A DNA stretch of 64,000 bases, taken from positions 124,001-188,000 of the forward strand of contig NZ_JAEKGC010000006.1 of assembly GCF_016405885.1 (NCBI RefSeq), given 5' to 3'. The position numbers were made by a program, and so were the translations under genes. This DNA is from Arthrobacter sp. MSA 4-2. GTDB lineage: Bacteria > Actinomycetota > Actinomycetes > Actinomycetales > Micrococcaceae. Below, piece after piece: positions 26,911 through 35,375 of the stretch. Position 1 is the stretch's first letter. Every line of letters begins with the position of its first letter. The notes under the pieces are model-generated. The model had not been told where the DNA came from. It searched no databases and was given only the letters and a program-made list of their open reading frames with translations.

Positions 26911-29005
26911 TCCGGCTGATGATGTCGATGACCGCTTCGCCGTAGCGCTCGAGCTTGGCGGAGCCGACCCCGGCCAGTTCGCCGAGCTCCTCAAGGGTCT
27001 GCGGCTTCGCCTCGGCGATCGCGATGAGGGTGGCGTCGGTGAACACGACGAACGCCGGGACGTCCTTGTCGCGTGCCTCCTCCAGCCGCCACCCCCGCAG
27101 CGCCTCGAACGTCTCTTCACGGTAGGTCGCCGGGCAGTCGCCGCAGCGGCCCATCTTGCGCTCGGAGCCCGTCCCGAGCGCCTTCCCGCAGACGCGGCAC
27201 ACCGCCGGCGCGGCGGACTTGCGCACCTTGCGCGCCGCCGGCTGCCGGAACTGACGCCCGCCGGTTCCGGCCGGGCGCAGGGCGTCGAGGAACCTGGACG
27301 GCTTGCGGGTGGCCCGGCCCCCCGGCGAGCGGGAGGTCGACCAGGACAGCGCGAGGTGGGCCCGCGCGCGGGTGATGCCCACGTAGAGCAGCCGGCGTTC
27401 CTCGTCGATCGCCTCCTGGGTGTCGGCGAACGAGATCGGCATCAGCCCCTCGCTCAGGCCCACGAGGAACACCGCATCCCACTCCAGGCCCTTGGCGGAG
27501 TGGAGGGACGCGAGGGTGACGCCCTGCACGGTCGGGGCGTGCTGGGCGGCCGAACGTTCCTCAAGCTCGGCAACGAACATCCGAAGGGAGAACGACTCGC
27601 GTGTCCGGGACAGCTCGTCGGCCAGGCCCACGAGCGCGGCCAGGGATTCCCACTTCTCCCGCACGGCCCCGGAGGTCTGCGGCGCCGTGGAGGTATACCC
27701 GAGGGAGGAAAGGACATCGCGCACCTGCTGCGGGACGTCGTCCTCGCCCTCGGCGCGGGCCGCCGCCCGGAGCTGAAGCAGCGCGTCCCGGACCTCGCGG
27801 CGGGCGAAGAAGCGTTCCCCACCGCGCAGCTGGTAGCCGATGCCGGCGCTGGCGAGCGCCTGCTCGTACGCCTCGGACTGCCCGTTGGTCCGGAAGAGAA
27901 TGGCGATCTCGCTCGCCGGTACACCCGAGGCCAGCAGCTCACCGATGCGCCGTGCCACCTCGGCGGCCTCGGCCTCGTCGTCGGTGCACGCGGTGAAGAC
28001 CGGTTCGGGCCCCGCCGGTCGCTGCGCGACCAGTTCGAGCGGAGCCGACCAGGAGGTGGCCCCGGCCCGCCGGTCCACCTCGCTGCTGCGTGCGGCGAGG
28101 AGCGTGTTGGCCAGCCGGACGACCTGGGGGGTGGACCTGTAGTCCCGGACGAGCCGCACCACCTGGGCGCCCTCGTAGCGGCTGGTGAAGTCCAGCAGGT
28201 GCCGCGAAGTGGCCCCGGTGAAGGAGTAGATGGTCTGGCTGGCATCGCCGACCACGCACAGCTCCTGCCGGTCGCCGAGCCATAGGTCGAGGAGGCGCTG
28301 CTGCAGGGGCGAGACGTCCTGGTACTCGTCGACGACGAAGTGCCGGTACTGGCTGCGGACGGTCGCCGCGACCTTCTCGTCCTCCTGCAGGATCCCCACC
28401 GTGGTCAGCAGGACGTCCTCGAAGTCGATCAGGTTCCGGTCGATCTTGAGGTCCTCGTAGGCCGAAAAGATCCGGGCCACGGTCGTGAGGTCCATGCCCG
28501 CGGGTTCCGCCCGGCCGGCGGCGGCGGCGACGTAGCTGTCGGGCATCAGCATCGACACCTTCGCCCACTCGATCTCGGCGGCGACGTCCCGGATGGCCGC
28601 ACGGTCGGTGGACAGACGCAGGCGGCGGGCGGCCTCAGCGATGAGCTGGGCCTTGTGGTCGACGAGCGCCGGCAGGGGCCCGCCGACCGCCGAGGGCCAG
28701 AAGTACTGAAGCTGCCTCAGCGCGGCGGCGTGGAAGGTGCGCGCCTGGACGCCGCCTGCTCCGAGGTCGCGCAGCCGGGTGCGCATCTCGGCGGCGGCCC
28801 GGGCGGTGAAGGTGACGGCGAGGACCTGCTGGGGCTTGTACACCCCGGTGTGGACGCCGTACGCGATGCGGTGCGTGATGGCGCGGGTCTTGCCCGTACC
28901 GGCGCCGGCCAGGACGCACAGGGGTCCGGCCAGCGTCGTGGCCACGGCGCGCTGTTCGTCGTCGAGGCCATCGAGGATGCGTTCTTCAAACGGCTGATCG
29001 CTCAC
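26903..29005 (-). CDS. uvrD2: ATP-dependent DNA helicase UvrD2
   Basis: 700-residue SF1A 3'-5' helicase. Walker A GAGTGKTRAITHR near 36-48, Walker B VVDEYQDVSPLQ, GDASQTIYSFTGA, LVRDYRSTPQVV, and late motifs LHSAKGLEWDAVFLVGL and LLYVGITRARAHL. The C-terminus carries a four-cysteine cluster (C603, C606, C621, C624) and a terminal HRDC domain (~630-700). Cysteine block plus HRDC is the mark of actinobacterial UvrD2, essential in mycobacteria, and separates it from UvrD1/PcrA. The GTG start at 29005 overlaps the nudC stop by 4 bases. Confidence 0.96.
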   Translation of the reverse strand: MSDQPFEERILDGLDDEQRAVATTLAGPLCVLAGAGTGKTRAITHRIAYGVHTGVYKPQQVLAVTFTARAAAEMRTRLRDLGAGGVQARTFHAAALRQLQYFWPSAVGGPLPALVDHKAQLIAEAARRLRLSTDRAAIRDVAAEIEWAKVSMLMPDSYVAAAAGRAEPAGMDLTTVARIFSAYEDLKIDRNLIDFEDVLLTTVGILQEDEKVAATVRSQYRHFVVDEYQDVSPLQQRLLDLWLGDRQELCVVGDASQTIYSFTGATSRHLLDFTSRYEGAQVVRLVRDYRSTPQVVRLANTLLAARSSEVDRRAGATSWSAPLELVAQRPAGPEPVFTACTDDEAEAAEVARRIGELLASGVPASEIAILFRTNGQSEAYEQALASAGIGYQLRGGERFFARREVRDALLQLRAAARAEGEDDVPQQVRDVLSSLGYTSTAPQTSGAVREKWESLAALVGLADELSRTRESFSLRMFVAELEERSAAQHAPTVQGVTLASLHSAKGLEWDAVFLVGLSEGLMPISFADTQEAIDEERRLLYVGITRARAHLALSWSTSRSPGGRATRKPSRFLDALRPAGTGGRQFRQPAARKVRKSAAPAVCRVCGKALGTGSERKMGRCGDCPATYREETFEALRGWRLEEARDKDVPAFVVFTDATLIAIAEAKPQTLEELGELAGVGSAKLERYGEAVIDIISRND

Positions 29006-29961
29006 TGGAGGCGGGCTCCGTCCGGTTCGCCCTCAAGCGGTCCGCCGTACCAGCGCTCGATCAGGGCGCGGGCGATGGACATCTCCCCGGCCACGGTGAT
29101 GCGGCCGTCACGGAGCTCCTCGTGCAGTTCCCGGCGGGTGAACCACCTGAGCGTCTCGATTTCGACGCCGTCCGGTGTCAGGTCCGTACCTTCCGCCACC
29201 GCCGTGTAGCCAAGCATGAGGGAGGCGGGGAACGGCCACGGCTGGGACCCGAGGTACTGCGGGGAGTGCACTTCGATCCCGGACTCCTCGGCCACCTCGC
29301 GGAGAACGGCCGACTCCAGTGACTCGCCGGGCTCCACGAAGCCGGCGAGGGTGGAGAACCGGTTGGCGGGCCAGGACACCGCCGAGCCGAGCAGGATCCG
29401 GTCCTCGGCGTCGATCACCGAAACGATGATGGCGGGGTCGGTGCGCGGATAGTGAAGCGAATGGTCGACCGGGCAGCGGCGCACCCACCCGCCGTCCTCG
29501 GGCACGGTGGGGCTGCCGCAGCGCGGACAGTGGGTGTGGGTGGCATGCCAGTGCGCCAGTGCCGCGGCCTCAACGAACAGGCCGACGTCGCGGGCGTCGA
29601 GGGAGGCGGCGACCTCGCGCAGCCCGTGCCATTCCGCGCTGGGGGCGAGCGCTTCGTCGACGTCATCGAGCGTCACCAGCACGACGTGGGCGCCGGCGGC
29701 CCGCGCCCCGGGCAGGACCCGGCCGAGATAGACAGGGTTCTCCGGGCGCGGCACCGCGTCCGTCCCGAACAGCCGCAGCGCACCGCCGGCCAGTGGGGCG
29801 CGCCCCTGGGCCAGGACCAGCACCTGGGTGTCGGTGGACGCCCACAGCCTGGCGAACAGGTCGGGGGTGAGCCGGAAATCGGCTCCGCGGTCGGCGTGGG
29901 AGCGGGAAAGCGGAAGGGAAACGAGCGGCGGCTGGAGGAGGGTGCGCAGGGGTTCGCTCAT
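29002..29961 (-). CDS. nudC: NAD+ diphosphatase / NAD-decapping NUDIX hydrolase NudC
   Basis: 319 residues. N-terminal NudC domain, then a zinc ribbon at 145-167 and a Nudix box GFVEPGESLESAVLREVAEE (208-227). The NADH-pyrophosphatase signature follows at SQPWPFPASLMLGY. It hydrolyses NADH to NMNH and AMP and can remove NAD caps from RNA. The ribbon has three cysteines (C145, C148, C163); the position of the fourth ligand reads CPVDH, so H167 may substitute. Coupled to uvrD2 by a 4-base overlap. A -10 box is immediately upstream of the ATG. Confidence 0.94.
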   Translation of the reverse strand: MSEPLRTLLQPPLVSLPLSRSHADRGADFRLTPDLFARLWASTDTQVLVLAQGRAPLAGGALRLFGTDAVPRPENPVYLGRVLPGARAAGAHVVLVTLDDVDEALAPSAEWHGLREVAASLDARDVGLFVEAAALAHWHATHTHCPRCGSPTVPEDGGWVRRCPVDHSLHYPRTDPAIIVSVIDAEDRILLGSAVSWPANRFSTLAGFVEPGESLESAVLREVAEESGIEVHSPQYLGSQPWPFPASLMLGYTAVAEGTDLTPDGVEIETLRWFTRRELHEELRDGRITVAGEMSIARALIERWYGGPLEGEPDGARLQ

Positions 29962-29967
29962 CCTTCT

Positions 29968-29973
29968 ACGGTA
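29968..29973 (-). promoter_or_regulatory. Possible -10 box of nudC-uvrD2
   Basis: TACCGT ends 6 bases before the nudC ATG. The spacer AGAAGG could also act as a close ribosome site, so leaderless versus short-leader initiation is undecided. Confidence 0.4.
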
Positions 29974-30073
29974 CTAACTTGGTCCCCCAAAAGACATTTG
30001 AGGGCCGGGACGGTGGAGGAGAAGTCGCGGAATTTCAAGGCATTCGACGACTCGCCGCCGCTGAATTGTCCCG

Positions 30074-30091
30074 AGGTGCACCGATGCACCT
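30074..30091. promoter_or_regulatory. Operator-like palindrome upstream of the phosphotransferase gene
   Basis: AGGTGCA (30074-30080) and TGCACCT (30085-30091) form a perfect 7-base inverted repeat with a CCGA spacer. It overlaps the start of the -10 box and would block promoter access if bound. Confidence 0.5.
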
Positions 30092-30096
30092 ACCGT
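30091..30096 (+). promoter_or_regulatory. Leaderless -10 box of the phosphotransferase gene
   Basis: TACCGT ends 7 bases before the GTG at 30104 and shares its first base with the palindrome described at 30074-30091. The same hexamer serves nudC on the other strand. Confidence 0.45.
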
Positions 30097-30103
30097 TGAC
30101 AGT

Positions 30104-31726
30104 GTGAAACGGACTCCCATGGAACTTGCTGCCATTGCCAGCGCCGCTGTGCCTGGGCTCGCACCCACCGGTGTTACCGGTGCACCGGACGACAGCGCGG
30201 ATTTCGACGCCGCCCTGCTTGTGGACGCCGCCGGCAAGCAGTGGAGGGTCCGTTCCCCCCGTCACCCGGAGGCCAGCATGCGCCTCGAAACCGAGCTGCA
30301 GGCCCTGAGGGCCTTCACCCCGGCGGTCCGGGCCGAGCTTCCCTTCCTCATCCCGCACATCGCCGGGAGCGTCCGCCAGGGCAACCTGAGCACCTTCGTC
30401 TATTCGCACCTTGAGGGCAGCACCAGGGACCTCGAGACCCTCGCGGCCGGCGGCCGCGGCATGGCAGCCGAGATCGGGAGGGCGCTGGCGGCCATCCACG
30501 AACTGCCCAAGGCGCTCGTGCAGCAGGCCAACCTTCCAAGCTATGAGGCGAACGAGTTCCGGACCCGCAAGCTCAACGAGCTTGACCAGGCGGCGACGAC
30601 GGGCCGGATCCCTCCGGTCCTGTTGCGCCGGTGGGAGCACGCCCTCGAAGACGTGACCCTGTGGCGCTTCAGCCCCACAGTGGTCCACGGGGATTTGCAC
30701 GAGGACCACCTCCTGATTTCGGGCAGCCGGATCTCGGCCGTGACCGGGTGGACCGACCTGCGGATCGGTGACCCCGCCGACGATTTCGCCTGGCTCGCGG
30801 CCGTCGCCGATCCGGCATTCGTGGATTCGGTCTACGCCGCCTACGCCAAGGCGCGCGGCGCAGCCGACCAGCACCTTGCCCGGCGCGCGGCGCTGGCCGC
30901 CGAGTTCGCCCTGGCCCAGTGGATGGTGCGCGGCCTGGCCATGGAGGACCCCCAGATGATCGCCGAGGCGCACGACATGATGGCCTCCCTCGAGGCCGAT
31001 GTTGTGGCCTTCGACCTCGCCTCTCCCGGCGACGGCCACGGTTCAGGACGCGGCGGCAGCCCCTCCGGAACCCCGGGGGCAGCGGCCCCCGACACCGCAG
31101 GCACCGGAACCGCAGGCACCGGAACCATGGGAGCAGTGACGGTGGTCACCGCACCAGCCGGATCCACGACGGCGGGCAGCACATCGGTTACCGGCACGAC
31201 GGCGGGCAGCACATCGGTTACCGGCACGACGGCGGGCAGCACGTCGGTTACCGGCGAACGTCCGGAGGCCTTGGCCGGCACCGCCGGAGGACCGAGGCCG
31301 GCGGTGGTGACCCCGACCGTGGTGACCCCACCGGTGATCGCTCCGACGATGATCGCCCCCGCGGTCGTCGCACCCCTGGCGGTTCCGCTGGCGGACCCGA
31401 CGCCGTCACCGGACCTCCCGGCTCCGGAGCTCGGCCAGCAGGCAAAGATGCCCGCCCAGGATGCCGCACAGCCCTCGCCGGACGAGCCGGCCGAGCCTGC
31501 CGCCGGTCCTGCGGCACCGTCCATCCCGGCCCCCTCGACCCTTCCTGCGGTCCAGCGGGCCGGGGGCCATGCCGCTGCCACCCACGGCGTGCAGGCCGAT
31601 GGCACGAAGGAAGTCCTCCCGGCGGTGACCCTGCTCCGCCCCGCGGGTACACCCTCAACACCGGCCGCCGGCTCGACCGACCACCTCGCCACCACGGCAA
31701 TGCCGATCATCTCCTCCCACCGCTAG
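30104..31726 (+). CDS. Aminoglycoside-phosphotransferase-fold kinase with long low-complexity tail
   Basis: 540 residues. Residues 1-310 are an APH-type kinase: LVDAAGKQWRVRSPRH (ATP-side strands), TFVYSHLEG, Brenner-type motif TVVHGDLHEDHLLIS (H195-D197), and metal motif GWTDLRIGDPADDFAWLAA (D218, D223). The usual HGDxHxxN reads HGDLHEDH, so the metal Asn is His. The last ~230 residues are Thr/Pro/Ala-rich without fold, with a 10-residue repeat TAGSTSVTGT. The substrate is unknown; homologues are often named macrolide phosphotransferases, but nothing here shows resistance. The GTG start follows a -10 box and palindrome. Confidence 0.82.
   Translation: MKRTPMELAAIASAAVPGLAPTGVTGAPDDSADFDAALLVDAAGKQWRVRSPRHPEASMRLETELQALRAFTPAVRAELPFLIPHIAGSVRQGNLSTFVYSHLEGSTRDLETLAAGGRGMAAEIGRALAAIHELPKALVQQANLPSYEANEFRTRKLNELDQAATTGRIPPVLLRRWEHALEDVTLWRFSPTVVHGDLHEDHLLISGSRISAVTGWTDLRIGDPADDFAWLAAVADPAFVDSVYAAYAKARGAADQHLARRAALAAEFALAQWMVRGLAMEDPQMIAEAHDMMASLEADVVAFDLASPGDGHGSGRGGSPSGTPGAAAPDTAGTGTAGTGTMGAVTVVTAPAGSTTAGSTSVTGTTAGSTSVTGTTAGSTSVTGERPEALAGTAGGPRPAVVTPTVVTPPVIAPTMIAPAVVAPLAVPLADPTPSPDLPAPELGQQAKMPAQDAAQPSPDEPAEPAAGPAAPSIPAPSTLPAVQRAGGHAAATHGVQADGTKEVLPAVTLLRPAGTPSTPAAGSTDHLATTAMPIISSHR
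31171..31255 (+). repeat. Tandem 30-base repeats in the phosphotransferase gene
   Basis: Nearly three copies of a 30-base unit (two exact, third with one change and a shortened end) encode TAGSTSVTGT units in the protein tail. In frame, so expansion or loss is tolerated. Confidence 0.85.
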
Positions 31727-31767
31727 GAGTCACGCCCCAGGAGGCACCCCGCGTGACTGCCCGCCCT

Positions 31768-31879
31768 CGGAGTGATTGGCCCGGAGTGATTGGCCCGGAG
31801 TAACTGGCCCGGAGTAATTAGCCTGAAGTAATGAGCCCGGGGTGATTCGCTCGAGGTGATTCGCTCGAGGTGATCGGCC
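31768..31879. repeat. Eight tandem 14-base repeats between convergent genes
   Basis: Unit CGGAGTGATTGGCC, first two copies identical, later copies diverged (for example CGGAGTAATTAGCC, CGAGGTGATTCGCT). 14 is not a multiple of three and no gene covers the array; it lies between the phosphotransferase stop and the adnB stop. No other element is seen in this 202-base gap. Confidence 0.9.
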
Positions 31880-31928
31880 CGGTGAGTGCTCAGGATAGCG
31901 CTCCGGCAGCGGCGCCCCGCGGGCGGCC

Positions 31929-34900
31929 CTACCCGCCGAGCTCAACAGCGGCGGCGATGATCCCTTCGAGTTCGGCTTCCCCGGCGAGGTCGTGCGGGCG
32001 GATCAGGGCGTTGTCCGCGACATAGAAGAAGGCGGCCCGGACCGATTCCAGCGGCACCTCCTTGAGGCGGGCCCAGGCGAGCCGGTAGAGGGCGAGCTGG
32101 ACCGATTTGGCGGCCCGTTTCGCCTCGCTGGGCGGCCGGCCGGTCTTCCAGTCGATGAGGTCCCACCCACCGTCGGCGTCCTGGAACACCGCATCAATGC
32201 GCCCGCGCACGATGACTCCGCCGACCTTCGTCTCGATGGGGACCTCGATTCCGGCCGGGGTCCGGGCGGCCCAGGACGAGTTTCGAAAGATCTCGGCCAT
32301 GTCGTCAAGGCCGAGCGCCTCGTCGACATGGGCGTCGGCGGCTCCCGGGTACTCCCCCAGGTCCAGCATGCCGCTGGTGCCGTAGAACTCCTCGATCCAG
32401 GCGTGGAAGGCCGTTCCCTTGCGGGCGGCGGAACCGGGCTGGCGCGGCACCGGCCGGCGCAGCTGCGCCAGCACGGCGGCAGGGTCTTCGCCCAGTTCGA
32501 CGAGCGTCGACGCCGAGATGTGGGCCGGCAGGGTCACCGGGAGTTTCTCCTCGTCCTGGGCGCGCCGGGCGAGGGCGAGTTCGACCTCCCGGCTCCACCG
32601 GCCGGCCGGGGGCGCCCACGCCTCGCGCGCTGCCGGCCCCGCGGCGGCGAAGGCCTGCGCCGCTCCTGCGACGGCACCGGCAGCCTCGCTCAGGGCCGGA
32701 CGCCGGGGACCGAGTGGATCGATGGGCCACGTTGCGCGCTGCGGTACGGCAGCGGCAGGGTTCTCGTCGCCCTCGTCCTCCGCGGCCAGCCAGTGCAGGA
32801 CGGCGAAACCGTCCTCCCCCTGTTCGGCCAGGGTGAGCAGGTCGAGCAGGTAGCCCGAGGCGGGCGTGGGACGCGTGCGTCCGCCGCCCCAGGCCGAGGA
32901 GGTGCAGACGAGGACGTGCTTGGCCCGGGTGAAGGCCACATAGGCGAGCCGGCGTTCCTCCCGTTCGGCATGGGCCCGCGCCTCGTCGGCATACCGTTTC
33001 TCGCTCTCCACCCACTCCTTCGCATCGGGTTGCTCCCAGTCCCACTGGGGCAGCTCGGGAGCGTCGCCGCGCAGGGTCCAGGGAATGGCCGAATCGCCGC
33101 TGCTCCACCGGGAGGCCGTCCCGCTGGGGAAGGATCCCTCGTTCAGCCCTGGAACGAGCACCACATCCCATTCGAGGCCCTTGGAGGCGTGAACGGTGAG
33201 CAGTTGGACCGCCTCGCGGCTTGCCTCGAGCTGGGTGACGGGGAGCCCGTCCTCCTCGGCGTCGGCCGCCTCAAGCCACGCGAGGAAGGCGGGAAGGTCG
33301 ACCCTTTCGGCCGTCGAGGTGAATCCGGCCACCGCCTCGGAGAAGGCATCGAGGTTCCGGCGGGCGTCGTGGATGCCGACGCCGGGTTTGGCCGCGACCT
33401 CGATGTCGAGGAGGATGCTCCGCTCCACCTCGCCGATGATCGTGCCGAGGTCGTCCCCCACGTAGTCGCGCAGCCGCCTCAGCTCGTCACGCAGGCGTCC
33501 GAGCCGTTCTCTCCCCTCACTGGTAAGGCTGCGGCCTGCCCCGGACTCCCAGCCGTCGGGCGGGAGGTGGTCAACGGCCTCGACCAGGCTGCCGCTCTCG
33601 GCCGCGTCCGGGGCGATGACGGCGTCGTCGTCCCCCTGCCCTTCCCCGGCACGCGCTGAACGCCCGGCCGCCGCTTCCCGCGCCCGGGCCAGCTGGCGGG
33701 ACCAGTCGCCGAGCGCCATCAGGTCAGCGGGCCCGATGCGCCAGCGGGCGCCAACCAGGAGCCGGAGCATCGAGTCGGAGCGGTCCGGGTCGCCGAGGAC
33801 CCGCAGGACGGCGAGCATCTCCACGATCTCGGGGGTCCGCAGCAGCCCGCCGAGGCCGACGATCTGCACCGGGATGCCGTTGCGCTCGAGCTCACGGCGG
33901 ATCGGCTCGAACTGTTTCCGGCCGCGGCACAGCACGGCGATGGTCGGGCGCAGCCGGTCGCCCGAGTCGTCGCGCTCGAAGGTGCGCCGGGAGTGGAACA
34001 TCACTTCGGCCGCCACGGCCTCGGCCTCGGTGGCCGGCCGGGGAGCTCCGGGACCGGCCGGCCCGGAGGCCTCCGCCGGCCGGTCGCCGGCCGGGGCATC
34101 CGCGAGGAACCTTCCGATCCGGACCTCCCCCAGCGGTGCGCCGGGCCGGGGGCTCAGGCCGGGAACCGTCAGCGAGGGCGCGGAGCGGAGCCAGGGGGCG
34201 GGCACGTTGAGGGCGGCGGAGACGGTGTTGGCTGCGGCCAGGATCGCCGTCGAGTTCCGCCAGGCGACCGAGAGGTTCGAAACCGGCGACGGCGCGAGGG
34301 CCCCGCCCGGCGCCTCGACCGGGAAGGCAGTGCGGAAGGTGCCGAGCTGGCCTGCGGAGGCTCCGCGGAAACCGTAGATCGACTGGTGCGGATCACCCAC
34401 GGCTGTGACGGCCCTGCCGTCGGCGAACAGCCGGGAGAACAGGACCATCTGGGCGTGGGAGGTGTCCTGGAACTCGTCGAGCAGGACAACCTCGTACTTC
34501 TGCCGTTCCATCGCGGTCGCCTCGGGAATCTCCTGGGCGATCCGGGCCGCGAGGGCCACCAGGTCGCCGAAGTCGAGCTGGCGCCGGGCCAGCTTGGCCG
34601 CAGCATACTGGTCGACCAGCTCGGTGACGCTCACCCGTGTCCTCAGCTTGTCCAAGAGGTTCGCGACCGCCTGGGTCGGTTTGCGCGCCGAGGTCTGCGA
34701 ATACTGAAGGCCTTCAACAGCCTCGATGTGCTCCCGCAGCGCGGCCCGGACCACCGAGGGCGGCGTCAGGTGCTCGGCGCATTCCCCGGCCATGCCCAGT
34801 ACGGCGTTCACGAGGGTCGACTTGGCGGCGGTGAAGTGGCTCCACTCCCCGCTGTACGCCTCGACGACGGACACGGCGAGCTGCCATGCCTGAGCGGTCC

Positions 34901-35375
34901 CGAGCATCACCGAATCGCGTTCCACCCCGATGCGGAGCCCGTAGTCCTGGACGATTCCATTGGCGAAGGAATGGTAGGTCGACACTGTCGGGTCCAGCCG
35001 GTCCTGCCCCGGGGCGTCCTCGCCGTCGAGGGCGCGGTACAGGGCCGCCAGGCGCTGCCGGATCCGGGTCCCGAGCTCGCCGGCGGCCTTGCGGGTGAAG
35101 GTCACCCCGAGGATCTGCTCGGGGCGGACCAGTTCGTTGGCGACGAGCCACACCACCCGGTCCGCCATGGTCTTGGTCTTGCCCGAGCCGGCTCCGGCGA
35201 CCACCAGCAGCGGCTCCAGGGGGGCCTCGATGACACGCGCCTGGTCGGCGGTGGGGTACTGAACCGGCGAGGCCGGGTCGGTGTGGAGCAGCTCTGCCAG
35301 CGCCCGGGCCGAGAAGCGCATGCCTGCCGCCCCGATGGGGTCGCCGGCGGGCCGGTTCGCAACGTCCCGGCTCAC
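31929..35375 (-). CDS. adnB: AdnB-like helicase-nuclease subunit
   Basis: 1148 residues: an SF1A helicase (Walker A VVAGAGSGKTKTM at ~58-70, Walker B VVLLDEFQDTSHAQ, GDPHQSIYGFRGAS, LLTVHASKGLEWDVVLVPGL) fused to a C-terminal RecB-type nuclease whose key residues are D in RGRIDAVFQDA and the WDLIDWKTG motif near 1075. With AdnA it forms the actinobacterial end-resection machine that replaces RecBCD/AddAB. All motor motifs are intact, as expected for the active motor. The GTG at 35375 overlaps the adnA stop (GTGA); an ATG at 35321 is another possible start. Ends 202 bases from the convergent phosphotransferase gene. Confidence 0.93.
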   Translation of the reverse strand: MSRDVANRPAGDPIGAAGMRFSARALAELLHTDPASPVQYPTADQARVIEAPLEPLLVVAGAGSGKTKTMADRVVWLVANELVRPEQILGVTFTRKAAGELGTRIRQRLAALYRALDGEDAPGQDRLDPTVSTYHSFANGIVQDYGLRIGVERDSVMLGTAQAWQLAVSVVEAYSGEWSHFTAAKSTLVNAVLGMAGECAEHLTPPSVVRAALREHIEAVEGLQYSQTSARKPTQAVANLLDKLRTRVSVTELVDQYAAAKLARRQLDFGDLVALAARIAQEIPEATAMERQKYEVVLLDEFQDTSHAQMVLFSRLFADGRAVTAVGDPHQSIYGFRGASAGQLGTFRTAFPVEAPGGALAPSPVSNLSVAWRNSTAILAAANTVSAALNVPAPWLRSAPSLTVPGLSPRPGAPLGEVRIGRFLADAPAGDRPAEASGPAGPGAPRPATEAEAVAAEVMFHSRRTFERDDSGDRLRPTIAVLCRGRKQFEPIRRELERNGIPVQIVGLGGLLRTPEIVEMLAVLRVLGDPDRSDSMLRLLVGARWRIGPADLMALGDWSRQLARAREAAAGRSARAGEGQGDDDAVIAPDAAESGSLVEAVDHLPPDGWESGAGRSLTSEGRERLGRLRDELRRLRDYVGDDLGTIIGEVERSILLDIEVAAKPGVGIHDARRNLDAFSEAVAGFTSTAERVDLPAFLAWLEAADAEEDGLPVTQLEASREAVQLLTVHASKGLEWDVVLVPGLNEGSFPSGTASRWSSGDSAIPWTLRGDAPELPQWDWEQPDAKEWVESEKRYADEARAHAEREERRLAYVAFTRAKHVLVCTSSAWGGGRTRPTPASGYLLDLLTLAEQGEDGFAVLHWLAAEDEGDENPAAAVPQRATWPIDPLGPRRPALSEAAGAVAGAAQAFAAAGPAAREAWAPPAGRWSREVELALARRAQDEEKLPVTLPAHISASTLVELGEDPAAVLAQLRRPVPRQPGSAARKGTAFHAWIEEFYGTSGMLDLGEYPGAADAHVDEALGLDDMAEIFRNSSWAARTPAGIEVPIETKVGGVIVRGRIDAVFQDADGGWDLIDWKTGRPPSEAKRAAKSVQLALYRLAWARLKEVPLESVRAAFFYVADNALIRPHDLAGEAELEGIIAAAVELGG

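Noticed and set aside
30104-31726. Macrolide or aminoglycoside resistance gene
   Set aside because: The fold is shared, but motif changes, core location and lack of mobile DNA give no support for resistance.
31768-31879. CRISPR-like array
   Set aside because: Units are contiguous with no spacers and there are no cas genes.
31730-31945. A 71-codon minus-strand frame across the 14-base repeats
   Set aside because: The repeat unit is not a codon multiple and the peptide is just the repeat read in shifting frames; it also overlaps the adnB stop.
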